64,000 bases of DNA from CAZICM01 sp964537685 (GTDB taxonomy: Bacteria > Myxococcota_A > Polyangia > Polyangiales > Polyangiaceae): positions 1-64,000 of the forward strand of contig CAZICM010000034.1 in the NCBI GenBank assembly GCA_964537685.1. Reading direction: 5' to 3'. Positions within the stretch are counted from its first letter, which is position 1. Each line of letters starts with the position of its first letter. Both the position numbers and the translations under genes were made by a program. The notes beneath the pieces were generated by a model. It ran no database searches and was not told where the DNA came from. It saw only the letters and a list, made by a program, of their open reading frames with translations. Of this stretch, positions 35,066 to 44,522 are shown one piece after another.

Positions 35066-35094
35066 TTGACACATCGCCCTGCTGACGGTCGACT
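35066..35094 (+). promoter_or_regulatory. Possible sigma-70-like promoter before tssF
   Basis: TTGACA (35066-35071) is a perfect -35 element. A 17-bp spacer leads to TCGACT, a poor -10. It lies in the 146-nt gap between tssE and tssF, so it could drive tssF-tssG separately. The weak -10 keeps confidence low. Confidence 0.3.
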
Positions 35095-35108
35095 GTGGCC
35101 GCGGCAGC

Positions 35109-36878
35109 ATGTTCAACAAATACTATCAGGATGAGCTGACATACCTACGGGAGCTCGGCCGGGAGTTCGCATCGGCTTACCCTGCTATCGCACCGCTTTT
35201 GGCCGAACGCGGCGGAGATCCAGATGTTGAGCGCCTGCTTGAAGGCGTCGCATTTTTGACCGGAAAGATCCGGCAGAAGCTCGATGACGAACTGCCCGAA
35301 GTCATTCATTCCGTCGCTTCGCTTCTGTTCCCGCATTATCTCAAGCAGATTCCCGCCGCTTCCGTCGTTGAGTTCACACCGCTGCCCAACGTCGTCCGCG
35401 AAAAGCTCACCGTCGCCCGCAATGCCGAGGTGGGTTCGGTGCCTGTCGATGGCACGTCGTGCCGATTCCGGACAACACAAGATGTAGAGCTCTTGCCGCT
35501 CAGCGTGGAGGACGTGCGTGTCGATACGGGCTCGCAGCTCACGCAATCGCTTCGCATCGAACTCAAAGTCACAGGAGGCGCATCGCTGGCCGCGCTTCAG
35601 CTTTCCGCAATCCGGTTCTACATCCACGGAGAGCGAAGGCTTCAAGACGATCTTCGGCTGTGGATCGGCGCGCACACGGACGCCGTTTCGCTGTCGGCTG
35701 TTGATGCGAATGGACGCGACACAGCCGTAACAAACCTCAAACCGCACAACGTGAAGCTGGTCGGTTTTTCAGATGAAGAGGCGCTCATACCGTTTCCAAA
35801 AACGGTGTACCCGGGCTATCGCCTGCTTCAGGAATACTTCACCCTTCCGCAGAAATTCGCCTTCTTTGAAGTGTCGGGGCTGAACGCGCTTCCGGTTGAG
35901 AAAGTCGGAGACCGCTTTGCGATCGTCATTCAGTTCAAAGACAACCTTCCGACCGGTACGCGCGTTGCCAAGGAAAACTTTCGGCTGTTTTGCTCGCCGG
36001 TCGTAAACCTCTTCGAGCACACGACCGATCCAATCAAGCCCGAGCCGACCAAACACGAGTACCTCGCGCGCCCCGCAGGAGCGAGCCCAGCCGCCTTCGA
36101 GATCTACAACATCGACAAAGTGGTCGGCATCGCGCGCCGCACTAGCCAGCGGGTCGAGATCCCTTCCTTTTTCGAATTCAAACACGAGATCGATCCCGAT
36201 GCGGCTGCGCGGGCCGTTTTTTATCAAGTGCATCTGCGCCCCGCGACCGTGGGAGACGGCATCGACATCTACATGTCGTTCGGCTCGCCTCAGGACGCGG
36301 GCTCCATTCCTGAATTCGATGTCATCAGCATCGACGCCACATGCACCAACCGGAGGCTGCCCTCTCAACTGAAAATGGGAGACCTGCGCGTCCCCACGGC
36401 AACGTCTCCCGCGACGGCGACGTTCACGAACCTCACAGGCGTAACGCAGCCGCTCGCGCCGCCCGTGGGGCGCGAACTTCAATGGCGCGTCCTCGCTCAC
36501 ATGGCCATGAGCTACCGCTCGATTACCGAGCTCGAGGTCTTGCGCGCAACCGTCGACATCTACAACTTCCAAGCGATCATTGACCGCCAAGCCGCCCGTG
36601 CGAATCAGCTCCGCATTGCGGCGATAAAATCGATCAAGGTGCGCCCCACAGATCGCTTGTACCGGGGAGCACCTATCCGCGGCGTCGCCGCTGAAATTGA
36701 GCTGGATGAAGGAGGTTTCGCGGGCGAGGGAGACATGTACCTCTTCGCGAGCATTCTCAACGAGATCTTCTCTTCGTATGTATCTCTGAACTCGTTTACG
36801 CAGTTAACGGTGACAGGCACCAATACGCGCGTGGTGTACAAATGGGAGCCGAAGACCGGCAACCAAACCCTGATCTAA
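35109..36878 (+). CDS. tssF: Type VI baseplate protein TssF
   Basis: The 589-residue product starts MFNKYYQDELTYLRELGREF, the standard TssF/VasA opening, and has the DVERLLEGVAFLTGKI block soon after and the C-terminal SLNSFTQLTV region. TssF pairs with TssG to form the wedge of the baseplate. Its end overlaps the tssG start by 37 nt, so the two are translationally coupled. Confidence 0.96.
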   Translation: MFNKYYQDELTYLRELGREFASAYPAIAPLLAERGGDPDVERLLEGVAFLTGKIRQKLDDELPEVIHSVASLLFPHYLKQIPAASVVEFTPLPNVVREKLTVARNAEVGSVPVDGTSCRFRTTQDVELLPLSVEDVRVDTGSQLTQSLRIELKVTGGASLAALQLSAIRFYIHGERRLQDDLRLWIGAHTDAVSLSAVDANGRDTAVTNLKPHNVKLVGFSDEEALIPFPKTVYPGYRLLQEYFTLPQKFAFFEVSGLNALPVEKVGDRFAIVIQFKDNLPTGTRVAKENFRLFCSPVVNLFEHTTDPIKPEPTKHEYLARPAGASPAAFEIYNIDKVVGIARRTSQRVEIPSFFEFKHEIDPDAAARAVFYQVHLRPATVGDGIDIYMSFGSPQDAGSIPEFDVISIDATCTNRRLPSQLKMGDLRVPTATSPATATFTNLTGVTQPLAPPVGRELQWRVLAHMAMSYRSITELEVLRATVDIYNFQAIIDRQAARANQLRIAAIKSIKVRPTDRLYRGAPIRGVAAEIELDEGGFAGEGDMYLFASILNEIFSSYVSLNSFTQLTVTGTNTRVVYKWEPKTGNQTLI

Positions 36879-37933
36879 AAGAGACGCTCGAACGTCTCGA
36901 GGCAGAGGCCAGAAGGTTCTCCTTCTTCCGGCTCGTCTACAGCCTTGAGCGCCTCTTCCCAGCCTCGCCTCCGATGGGCCATTTGGGCCCCGTGGCGAAT
37001 GAGCGCATCCGTCTGCGCGCAGACACATCGCTTACCTTTTCATCAAGCGATGTCGCTGGACTCGATTACGTCAAATACCCGGACGGCATCGAGCGGGCGC
37101 GGCTCACCGAATCCTTTATGGGCATGTACGGCGCGGTTTCACCGCTGCCCACGTACTACCCGGAAAGCATCGCGCTTTCGGATTATCAAGGCGGCCCGCA
37201 GCCCATACGCGAGTTCTTTGATGTCTTTCATCACAGGCTCGTCACGCTCTTCTTCCGCACATGGTCGAAGTACCGGATCGCTGTCACTTACCGAAAGAAA
37301 GGCGACGATCCTTTCTCGCGGCGAATGCTCTGCACGGTGGGGCTCGATGGCTTCCGCGATCACGAGACGCCGGTTCACCGCTTTCTATTTCTCAAATACG
37401 CACCGCTCCTCGCGTCCAAATCGCGTTCGGTCCGCGGGCTCAATGTCGCCCTGGGCGATCTATTCGGCGAGCTCGGTGTCCGCATCGAACAGTTTATTGG
37501 CCACTGGACGCTCATCGAAAAACCGCTCCGGAACAAGCTCGGCATCATGAACAACATGCTGGGCGAAAATCTCACCATCGGCCGTTATGTGTTCGATGGA
37601 AGCGGGCGCTACAAAATCGTTTTGGGCCCGCTGAGCTACGACGAATATTTGTCGTTTCTGCCTGGAGGCAGCCGCAGGCCGATGCTGAAGGGCGTCGTCG
37701 ATACATTCACGCCCGGCATTCACGATGTGATGCTTGAGCTGCATGTGAAGAAGGAAGAAGCGCCAAGGCTCAGGCTTGGTTCCGATCGTCCCAGCGTGCT
37801 TGGAAGAACGTCATGGCTGGGCGGGCAGAGGCGCGAGCAGTTTGTGATTACCGTTCCGCTCGACGAAAAGAAGCCCGCGGCCGAATCCGGTGAAGATGAC
37901 GGCGACCGCGGAGAGCCGCCGCCGATGGAGTGA
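36842..37933 (+). CDS. tssG: Type VI baseplate protein TssG
   Basis: The 363-residue product has the TssG/VasB features: RRFSFFRLVYSLERLFP near the start, FMGMYGAVSPLPTYYPE, and a central FDVFHHRLVTLFFR block. It overlaps the end of tssF by 37 nt. The C-terminal 20 residues are a charged low-complexity tail. It is the last core type VI gene on this arm and converges with a lipoprotein gene 8 nt away. Confidence 0.96.
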   Translation: MGAEDRQPNPDLKETLERLEAEARRFSFFRLVYSLERLFPASPPMGHLGPVANERIRLRADTSLTFSSSDVAGLDYVKYPDGIERARLTESFMGMYGAVSPLPTYYPESIALSDYQGGPQPIREFFDVFHHRLVTLFFRTWSKYRIAVTYRKKGDDPFSRRMLCTVGLDGFRDHETPVHRFLFLKYAPLLASKSRSVRGLNVALGDLFGELGVRIEQFIGHWTLIEKPLRNKLGIMNNMLGENLTIGRYVFDGSGRYKIVLGPLSYDEYLSFLPGGSRRPMLKGVVDTFTPGIHDVMLELHVKKEEAPRLRLGSDRPSVLGRTSWLGGQRREQFVITVPLDEKKPAAESGEDDGDRGEPPPME

Positions 37934-37941
37934 AGTGAACG

Positions 37942-38595
37942 CTAGTAGACGATCATGCTCTTGAAGGCAGACACCATCTCGTCGGTCATCGCCTCGATAT
38001 TCCCGCTGTAGACAATCTGCACAAGCAGCAAACGGTGATCACTCCGCACGAGAATCTCATACGCCTTCGACTGATACGGAGGCCGCCCTTGCACCGTCGT
38101 CTTCACGTAGTAGCTGCGCGCCTGCGCATTCGCCGTCGCCACGGGCATACGCCCTGAAATCACCGATGCCCCTTGCTCCTCGAGATCGGTCTCGTAGCGA
38201 TCGAGCACATCGTCCCAAGAATCCTCGGGATGATCGATTCGCTCAAAGATCGAAAACACAAACTGGCGAGGCGATTGGTACGAGATGAAACGCTGGCCCG
38301 GCGTGTAATCCGCGGAGCGGATGCTCCAGTCAATCGGACGGCCGAAGCGCACATCACCCTTGAGCACACCGACCCCAACCGTGCGCGGAACACGCGGCGT
38401 TTCAGGCGCATCCAAAGGCGAGAAGTAAACCTCGTAGCTCTCGTCCTTGTTCATCTTCCCGCCGCCATGCAGGTAGAACACTTCATCCTGCTTGGGCGCA
38501 CTTGGCGAACCGCCGCAGCCTGAAAGCGCAAAAAGCGAAAAGAGCATGATGCTGCGCGAGATCGTTGATGCGGAGCTTTGAGACACAAGAGACAT
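37942..38595 (-). CDS. Predicted lipoprotein beside tssG
   Basis: Start at 38595 gives about 217 residues with a signal peptide ending in lipobox LSGC. The reading frame continues upstream to 38673, but a shorter start gives a normal signal length. The mature part is soluble, with HGGGKMNKDESYEVYFSPLD and an LLLVQIVYSGN stretch near the end; I do not recognise the family. It converges with tssG (8 nt) and is divergent from the lipoprotein gene at 38831. It may be a type VI accessory lipoprotein, by position only. Confidence 0.7.
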   Translation of the reverse strand: MSLVSQSSASTISRSIMLFSLFALSGCGGSPSAPKQDEVFYLHGGGKMNKDESYEVYFSPLDAPETPRVPRTVGVGVLKGDVRFGRPIDWSIRSADYTPGQRFISYQSPRQFVFSIFERIDHPEDSWDDVLDRYETDLEEQGASVISGRMPVATANAQARSYYVKTTVQGRPPYQSKAYEILVRSDHRLLLVQIVYSGNIEAMTDEMVSAFKSMIVY

Positions 38596-38830
38596 AAAAA
38601 TGCCGAAAGGGGTGGAGGAGGACATCGCCACGACTTTAAGCCAGGAAGCCTTAGAGCGGCAAATGATCGCCAACTACTTTGCCTTTGCACAAAAAGCCAA
38701 TGATGATCCGGACCAATGCATGGCAGGCATGGGCAAAGCGGCATGGCTCGCGTATGCTCGCGCCGGCCGGGAAAGCAGCCCTTTCCCTACACTTCCCCGA
38801 TTTCTGTCGACTGTTACGAGAAGGACGATC

Positions 38831-39466
38831 ATGGCCCGCGTGAGCACCTTGATTTGCAGATTTGTAGGATCTGCCACTGGGCGATCTTCTCTGTGCCCAG
38901 CGCTTGTGCTGTCCGCCTTCACCACGCTTGGATGCAGCGGTATCGATGCCGGCGTCGAGTATCCGGATAACTTGCCGGCCGTCGATGATCAGGTCGTTAC
39001 GCCCGAGGGCGACGCCGATCCCTCCATCACGCTCGGCGAGTTCAAAATCAAAGCCGATGTGTGCAAGGACATCGATACCAATCCTGTATCGCAAGCCCTT
39101 ACGCCCGACGATCTCACGCGCTTTTTCGAAAGCCGGGGCGTGAAGATCACGCCGAAGAAAGCCCGTGGAAACCTGTATTGGTTCGACTTTCCCAACGGCA
39201 AGGAAAACAACGGCTTCGTAAGGCTGCGCCTCGCCGTCATGCAAGACTCCGCGGGCGCCGCAAACGATTTGCATAACTCACTGATGGAGCACGGGCCTGG
39301 CTGGTGGGGCGTGCGCCGCTCCAACCTCGCCGTCTTGGCGCCCAAGGCCGGCCTGTCTGAAGCGCTCTCGTTCGCCATCCAAAACAAGCTCGTTTGCTGG
39401 GGCATTTTCACCTACGCCGGCAACGATGACGCCTACGTCGTCGCAGGCCCGTACGGCGAACTCTGA
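38831..39466 (+). CDS. Predicted lipoprotein of unknown function
   Basis: The ATG at 38831 lies 6 nt after AAGGA and gives about 211 residues with a signal ending TTLGC. An in-frame Met 77 codons upstream exists, but that extension lacks signal features and overlaps the divergent gene. The mature protein contains an Asp-rich start, a region TPDDLTRFFESRG and a WFDFPNGKEN block; two Cys (ADVCKD and LVCWGIF) may pair. No domain is recognised. It is followed 66 nt later by another exported protein on the same strand. Confidence 0.7.
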   Translation: MARVSTLICRFVGSATGRSSLCPALVLSAFTTLGCSGIDAGVEYPDNLPAVDDQVVTPEGDADPSITLGEFKIKADVCKDIDTNPVSQALTPDDLTRFFESRGVKITPKKARGNLYWFDFPNGKENNGFVRLRLAVMQDSAGAANDLHNSLMEHGPGWWGVRRSNLAVLAPKAGLSEALSFAIQNKLVCWGIFTYAGNDDAYVVAGPYGEL

Positions 39467-39532
39467 AAGGCAGCGCAATACAGCGCTCGCAGATGTGGCG
39501 CCTGTCCGCGCTTTTCCCTTAGACTGCGCGGC

Positions 39533-40666
39533 ATGATGCGCAGCCGACTTGCCCTTCTCGCTTGTGCCCTTGTCCTTCCTATTCCGCTTGCCGCAGTCAA
39601 TTACGGATGCAATCCCAAAGCCCCTTCCATTCAGGACTTTTGCGGATTTCTAAGGCAAGAGGACAACTGCTATCTCACGCTGATCAACGACATGGGCAGC
39701 CGCTGCGGTGTGACCAGCACCGCAGCCGAAGGCGCGCCGTCTGACACATGGGGCGCTCCCAAGGGCTTCTTTTCAGAGCGCGAAAAACTCGATGTCTGCA
39801 TTCTTGAGCAGGGAGGCTCGATCACGTTTGACCCTCCGCTCAGCATCGACGCTATGCCGCCGGCTGTGATTGGGTTCGCTCAAAAAGACGCCAAAGGCGC
39901 TACATGCGGCACATTTAGATTTGAAAACACAGTGAGCTTTACGCTCGACGTTTCACCAACCGACACCAACGGGGATGTGGTTCCCGACGCAGGCCCCGAA
40001 TGCGATCCCCCTGAAGCAGGCGCCAACGGACAGCCTCCGGACGACACACCGGGAACAGACAATCCAGGCGGCGCGCTCATCTGCGGCGGCAATTTCATCT
40101 CGGAAGCGCCGGAAGGAGACTTCGTCGATACGACCTGCGGAAAAGAAGAACATCACTTCATCAGCTCGCAGCTCGAGGTGCCCGCATGTGCATTCCAAAA
40201 AGCCCTGCTGCCCCGCTTTGAGCTCGATGCCGTGCCAGGCGGCGTGGATGTCGCCGGGCATGTCCGGTTCCGCGTGTTCTATCCGCAGCCCGATCAAAAC
40301 CAAGCCACAGGCGTCGTAAACGCCTACGCGGTGGCCTATTTCGATTGCGCGATTCCCGCGGCGGCCAAGCCTTGCTGCAACGGCGCGCAAGATGGATTGG
40401 AAACAGATATCGACTGCGGCGGGCCTACATCGGCTGAAATTGGAGCGGGCGCCTGCGATCGGTGCCAGGCCATGCAGGGCTGTGTCAAAAACTCCGACTG
40501 CGCAGACAACACCTGCGTCGTAAACCCAGACACAGGCATCAAACAGTGCAAAGCCTCGGTCTCCGGATCGACCAGCGTATGCAACTCCGGCAGCTCTTCC
40601 GGCGGCACAGGCGGCGCGGGAAGCAGCAGCAGCTCAAGCGGCGCCGGAGGCGCGGGCGGCAACTAA
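39533..40666 (+). CDS. Exported Cys-rich protein with DCGG repeat and Gly/Ser tail
   Basis: The 377-residue product has an N-terminal signal (SRLALLACALVLPIPLAA). A Cys-containing first domain is followed by a region with Asp/Pro-rich linker, then CCNGAQDGLETDIDCGG, a motif repeated across myxobacterial secreted proteins, and a Gly/Ser-rich low-complexity C-terminus (SSSSSSGAGGAGGN type). It is probably secreted or surface-held, with disulphides. There is no MYXO-CTERM helix at the end. The same ETxIDCG motif is found in the island lipoprotein at 58852. Function unknown. Confidence 0.75.
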   Translation: MMRSRLALLACALVLPIPLAAVNYGCNPKAPSIQDFCGFLRQEDNCYLTLINDMGSRCGVTSTAAEGAPSDTWGAPKGFFSEREKLDVCILEQGGSITFDPPLSIDAMPPAVIGFAQKDAKGATCGTFRFENTVSFTLDVSPTDTNGDVVPDAGPECDPPEAGANGQPPDDTPGTDNPGGALICGGNFISEAPEGDFVDTTCGKEEHHFISSQLEVPACAFQKALLPRFELDAVPGGVDVAGHVRFRVFYPQPDQNQATGVVNAYAVAYFDCAIPAAAKPCCNGAQDGLETDIDCGGPTSAEIGAGACDRCQAMQGCVKNSDCADNTCVVNPDTGIKQCKASVSGSTSVCNSGSSSGGTGGAGSSSSSSGAGGAGGN

Positions 40667-40733
40667 ATCAACGCAGCCTTCAAATGCTGAATGTGCCGCA
40701 ATTCCAAGCGGATTGCGGCACACTCGTTTTGGC

Positions 40734-41915
40734 CTACGACACCAGCAGCTTCACGACAAATGTCGTGCTTCCCAAACGCAGCCGATCGTTATCGCGCATC
40801 TGGCGGCGCTCTCCAGGCGGAAGCCTCGTTTCATTCAAGAACGTGCCATTGCGCGAACCATCGTCTTCCACATAAGCCTGGCCCGTCGATGGATCTGCGT
40901 GCACCGACGCATGCCGCGATGAAGCGCTCGCATCGGGAATTCCAACCTCTGGACCGTTTTCGCCCGATGCCCGCCCAATCTGCATCCGGCCGCTGTAAAT
41001 AGGCCAAAAGCTGCCGCCGGGATCGTTTTGAAAGGTCACCAAAAAACCCACGAGCACACGGGCGCCCGCAGACACCGCAGGAACACTCGCAATGGCGGGC
41101 GGCGGCTGAATAACGGCAGGAGGAAGCGGAGGCCCACCCGCTGAAACAACAGCGGGCGGACTCACCGGCCCTACCATCGGAGGCGGCGCAACCATGGGCG
41201 GCGCGTTGATCAGCGGAGGCGGCGCAACAGCTCCTCCAGCCGACACAGGAGGCGGCATTGGAGGCCCGCCCGCAGGGCCAGGAGGACGCATTCCAGGCAC
41301 GACGGGCGGCGGCGCGACAACGCCGGGAGGCGCTGCGGCTGGCGCAACAGGTCCCAGCGGCGCAGGCGGCACAGGTGCGTGAAGACCCGGCGGTGAAGCC
41401 AATCCAGGAGGCGCCTTAATGACAGGCGGAGGTCCGCCCAAGGTGCCGGGGCCTGTGAGCGGAGGCGCAGGCGGCATACCCGCACTGAGCGAAGGCGCGG
41501 CCGGCACAGGAACAGGCGCGGCGGGCGCTGCTACGGGCGCGGCGGGAGGCGCGGCAGGCGCCGCCCGAGCCCACGGAGACGCGACAAAAGGAGCCTCAGT
41601 ATTGGCCGAGGAAAAGGCAATACCGCCGGCGGCCACAGGAGGAGCCGCCGCAGGCGCGGGAGCAGCGGGATAGCCGGCCGGTGCGGGCGCAGCCCCCGGC
41701 GGACGAAGAGCACCGCCGAATACAGGCGGAGGCGCGGGCGCATAACCGCCTGTGGCAGGAGCATAAGCACCGGCGCCACCGGATGCGACAGCGGGAGGTG
41801 GTGGTGGAGGTGGAGCCGCCGGTGCAGGCGCAACACCGGGAATCGAAGCCCCGCACATATTGCATGCAGGGTCCGTCTCTTTGAGCATCCACCCGCAACT
41901 CGGGCAAGGCCTCAT
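40734..41915 (-). CDS. Zinc-ribbon and FHA domain protein with long Pro/Ala linker
   Basis: The 393-residue product starts with a small zinc ribbon (CPSC and CNMC, residues 4-21), continues with about 260 residues of Pro/Ala/Gly linker, and ends in an FHA domain (about 310-390) with MQIGRASGENGPEVGIPD, SSRHASVH and DDGSRNGTFLN. FHA domains bind phosphothreonine, so it should read kinase output; the zinc ribbon may bind a partner. It follows lon on the same strand (135 nt) and closes the type VI region. Whether it serves type VI secretion or general signalling is open. Confidence 0.85.
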   Translation of the reverse strand: MRPCPSCGWMLKETDPACNMCGASIPGVAPAPAAPPPPPPPAVASGGAGAYAPATGGYAPAPPPVFGGALRPPGAAPAPAGYPAAPAPAAAPPVAAGGIAFSSANTEAPFVASPWARAAPAAPPAAPVAAPAAPVPVPAAPSLSAGMPPAPPLTGPGTLGGPPPVIKAPPGLASPPGLHAPVPPAPLGPVAPAAAPPGVVAPPPVVPGMRPPGPAGGPPMPPPVSAGGAVAPPPLINAPPMVAPPPMVGPVSPPAVVSAGGPPLPPAVIQPPPAIASVPAVSAGARVLVGFLVTFQNDPGGSFWPIYSGRMQIGRASGENGPEVGIPDASASSRHASVHADPSTGQAYVEDDGSRNGTFLNETRLPPGERRQMRDNDRLRLGSTTFVVKLLVS

Positions 41916-41967
41916 TCGGTGGGCAGGCTAGCCATTGTGTCCGGAACAGTCGAGATCCCAAATGCAT

Positions 41968-42002
41968 GAAACCGCGCTCCAATGAATGGGAAACGCGGTT
42001 TC
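41968..42002 (-). terminator. Hairpin between lon and the FHA gene
   Basis: GAAACCGCG (41968-41976) and CGCGGTTTC (41994-42002) pair perfectly around a 17-nt loop in the lon to FHA gap. No strong T-run follows on the minus strand, so this is a weak terminator or mRNA-end hairpin. Confidence 0.45.
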
Positions 42003-42008
42003 ATTCAC

Positions 42009-42047
42009 CACCCAGAAACGCCACCTAGAAACAGCACCCAGAAAGTG
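42009..42047. repeat. Three 13-bp tandem repeats downstream of lon
   Basis: Three copies of CACC(C/T)AGAAA occur at 42009, 42022 and 42035, giving a 13-bp period, next to the hairpin and just before the lon stop codon (minus strand). They may bind a protein or be a simple expansion; no function is evident. Confidence 0.6.
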
Positions 42048-42050
42048 CGC

Positions 42051-44522
42051 TTAATTGGCGTTCGTAGCGGCCGTAGCCTCCGCTTCTTTCTTATCGCCCT
42101 TATCACCCTTATCGGCCTTATCGGCTTCCTTCGGAGGCTCTTCCACCGAAGGCTCGGGCATTCGTTCCAGCGCCGCTTCCAGCACCTGCTCCATCCGGTT
42201 TACGAAGAAGAACTGCAGCTCATCGATGACTTCCTTCGGAACCTCTTCGAGGTCGGGCCGATTTCGCTCGGGCACGATAATCCTCCGGATACCGGCCCTA
42301 TGAGCCGCGAGCACCTTCTCTTTCAAACCGCCGATCGTCAGCACGCGCCCGCGCAGCGTAATTTCACCCGTCATCGCCACATCGTGCCGCACCTTGATTC
42401 CCGTCAGCAGCGACACCAGCGCCGTGAACATTGTCACGCCGGCACTCGGCCCGTCTTTGGGCATCGCGCCCGCCGGAATGTGAATGTGCAAATCGCTCTT
42501 CTCTAAAAAGTCCTTCGCAATGCCGTAGTTGTGCGCATTGCTGCGGACAAACGAAAGCGCTGCCTGCGCCGATTCTTTCATCACTTCGCCGAGCTGCCCC
42601 GTCAGCGTCAGCTTGCCCGTGCCGAACATCTTCGTCGCTTCGATAAACAGAATCTCACCGCCCACGCTCGTCCACGCGAGCCCCGTCGCAACGCCCGTTT
42701 CCGCCGTGCGCTCCGCCACTTCGCTGGTGAACTTCGCTGCACCCAAAAACTCGTGCAGATCGTCCTCGTTATCGACACGCCGCTTCACCGTATCGCCCTC
42801 GGCCACTTTCACCGCCACGCCGCGGATGACGCTTGCGATTTGGCGCTCGAGCGAACGCACACCGGCTTCGCGCGTGTAGTGATCGATGATCTCCTCCAAA
42901 GCGCGATCGGTAATCTCGAGCTGCTCCGTCGTCAGCCCGTGCTCCGACAACTGCTTGGGAAGCAAGTGCTGCCTAGCGATCGCGAGCTTCTCGCGCCGCG
43001 TATAACCAGGGATCTCGAGAATCTCCATACGGTCGCGGAGCGGAGGCGGAATCGGATCGGACACGTTTGCCGTCGCCACAAACATCACATGCGACAAGTC
43101 GTACGGAATCTCGAGATAGTGATCCGCAAAGGTATTGTTCTGCTCCGGATCGAGCACCTCGAGCAGCGCCGCCGATGGATCGCCCCTGAAGTCGTGACCG
43201 ATCTTGTCGACTTCATCCATCATGAACACCGGATTGATCGTCCCCGACTTCTTCATGCCTTGGATGATCTGACCGGGAAGCGCGCCGACATAGGTGCGCC
43301 TGTGACCGCGGATCGCCGCCTCATCGTGCACACCGCCCAGCGACACCCGGTGAAACTTACGGCCGAGCGCCCGCGCAATGGAGCGCCCCAGCGAAGTCTT
43401 GCCCACGCCGGGAGGCCCGAGCAGACAAAGAATCGGGCCTTTCTTGTCCTGCTTCAGCTTGCGCACAGCCAAGTACTCCAAGATGCGCTTCTTCACCTTT
43501 TCGAGACCGTAATGGTCTTCATCCAGCACCTTGCGCACGCTCGCGATATCGAGATTGTCCTGCGTCGAATTCGTCCACGGAATGTCCAAAATCCAATCGA
43601 GATAGGTGCGCACCACCGTGTACTCGGCCGAACCCACCTGCATCGTGCGAAGCCTCTTCAATTGCTTCTTCGCAACGGTCTCCGCCTCCGTCGGCAGATT
43701 CGCCTTCGCGATCCGATCCTCCAAACCATCGAGATCGCCCTGATCGCCGTCGTCCTCGCCGAGCTCTTCCTTAATCGCCTTGAGCTGCTGGCGAAGCACA
43801 TACTCGCGCTGGTTTTTGCCCATCTCCTCTTTGATTTGAGAGTTGATGCGCTCGCGCATTTTTAGAATCTCGAGCTGCCTCGTCAGAAGCCTGAGCACCT
43901 TGCGGATGCGCTCTTTCACATCCAGCGTCTCGATAAGCTGCGCCTTCTCTTCCACCGGCGCATCGAGATTGCCCGCCACCAAATCGGCCAGCGGCCCGGG
44001 TGCCTGAATCGAATCGATCAGCGAACCGGCCTCGCGCGGCAGCTCCGGCATAAGCTGAATCACCTGCTTTGCGATATCGCGCAGGCTCATCGCAAGCGCC
44101 TCCGCCTCTACATCCTCCGTCGCCGGCTCCTCCAGGCGCCGCACTTTCGCCTTCATATAAGGCGTATTGGTGAGCACGCTATCGAGCCGTATACGCACCA
44201 AGCCCTGAAGAATCAGCGAATAGTTCCCCGAACTATGCTTCAGCGCCTTCAGCACACGCGCCGCACAGCCCACCGGATACAGCTCCTCGGCGCTGGGATC
44301 GTCTGTCGAAGGATCGCGCTGAGCGAAAATCGCGATCACCGGACCTGATAGATTGTCGACATCCTCGACCAAGGCCACGGACTTCTCCCGGCCCACATCA
44401 AAAGGCGCCACAGCTCCCGGAAAAAGCACCGCATTTCGGATCGGGAGAACAGGCAGCTCATCTCCGAAAACGACCTCCTCCTCGGAGCGCGACGGGTTCG
44501 TTGGGTTCTTTTTTTCAGACAT
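42051..44522 (-). CDS. lon: ATP-dependent protease Lon
   Basis: The ATG at 44522, preceded by GAGGAG, gives 823 residues; the open frame to 44621 has no ribosome site and is not used. Domains in order: N-terminal substrate domain (LPVLPIRNAVLFPGA at its start), a coiled middle, AAA+ with GPPGVGKTS, and a C-terminal Ser-Lys protease with KDGPSAGV (Ser693) and GGLKEK (Lys736). It degrades misfolded and regulatory proteins in the cytosol. In myxobacteria Lon-type proteases also affect development. The C-terminal tail of about 30 residues is an unusual Lys/Asp/Glu-rich extension. Confidence 0.97.
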   Translation of the reverse strand: MSEKKNPTNPSRSEEEVVFGDELPVLPIRNAVLFPGAVAPFDVGREKSVALVEDVDNLSGPVIAIFAQRDPSTDDPSAEELYPVGCAARVLKALKHSSGNYSLILQGLVRIRLDSVLTNTPYMKAKVRRLEEPATEDVEAEALAMSLRDIAKQVIQLMPELPREAGSLIDSIQAPGPLADLVAGNLDAPVEEKAQLIETLDVKERIRKVLRLLTRQLEILKMRERINSQIKEEMGKNQREYVLRQQLKAIKEELGEDDGDQGDLDGLEDRIAKANLPTEAETVAKKQLKRLRTMQVGSAEYTVVRTYLDWILDIPWTNSTQDNLDIASVRKVLDEDHYGLEKVKKRILEYLAVRKLKQDKKGPILCLLGPPGVGKTSLGRSIARALGRKFHRVSLGGVHDEAAIRGHRRTYVGALPGQIIQGMKKSGTINPVFMMDEVDKIGHDFRGDPSAALLEVLDPEQNNTFADHYLEIPYDLSHVMFVATANVSDPIPPPLRDRMEILEIPGYTRREKLAIARQHLLPKQLSEHGLTTEQLEITDRALEEIIDHYTREAGVRSLERQIASVIRGVAVKVAEGDTVKRRVDNEDDLHEFLGAAKFTSEVAERTAETGVATGLAWTSVGGEILFIEATKMFGTGKLTLTGQLGEVMKESAQAALSFVRSNAHNYGIAKDFLEKSDLHIHIPAGAMPKDGPSAGVTMFTALVSLLTGIKVRHDVAMTGEITLRGRVLTIGGLKEKVLAAHRAGIRRIIVPERNRPDLEEVPKEVIDELQFFFVNRMEQVLEAALERMPEPSVEEPPKEADKADKGDKGDKKEAEATAATNAN

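Noticed and set aside
42531..43865. Long plus-strand open frame (444 codons) opposite lon
   Set aside because: Antisense shadow of lon; Arg/His/Leu-rich composition typical of reverse-strand readings.
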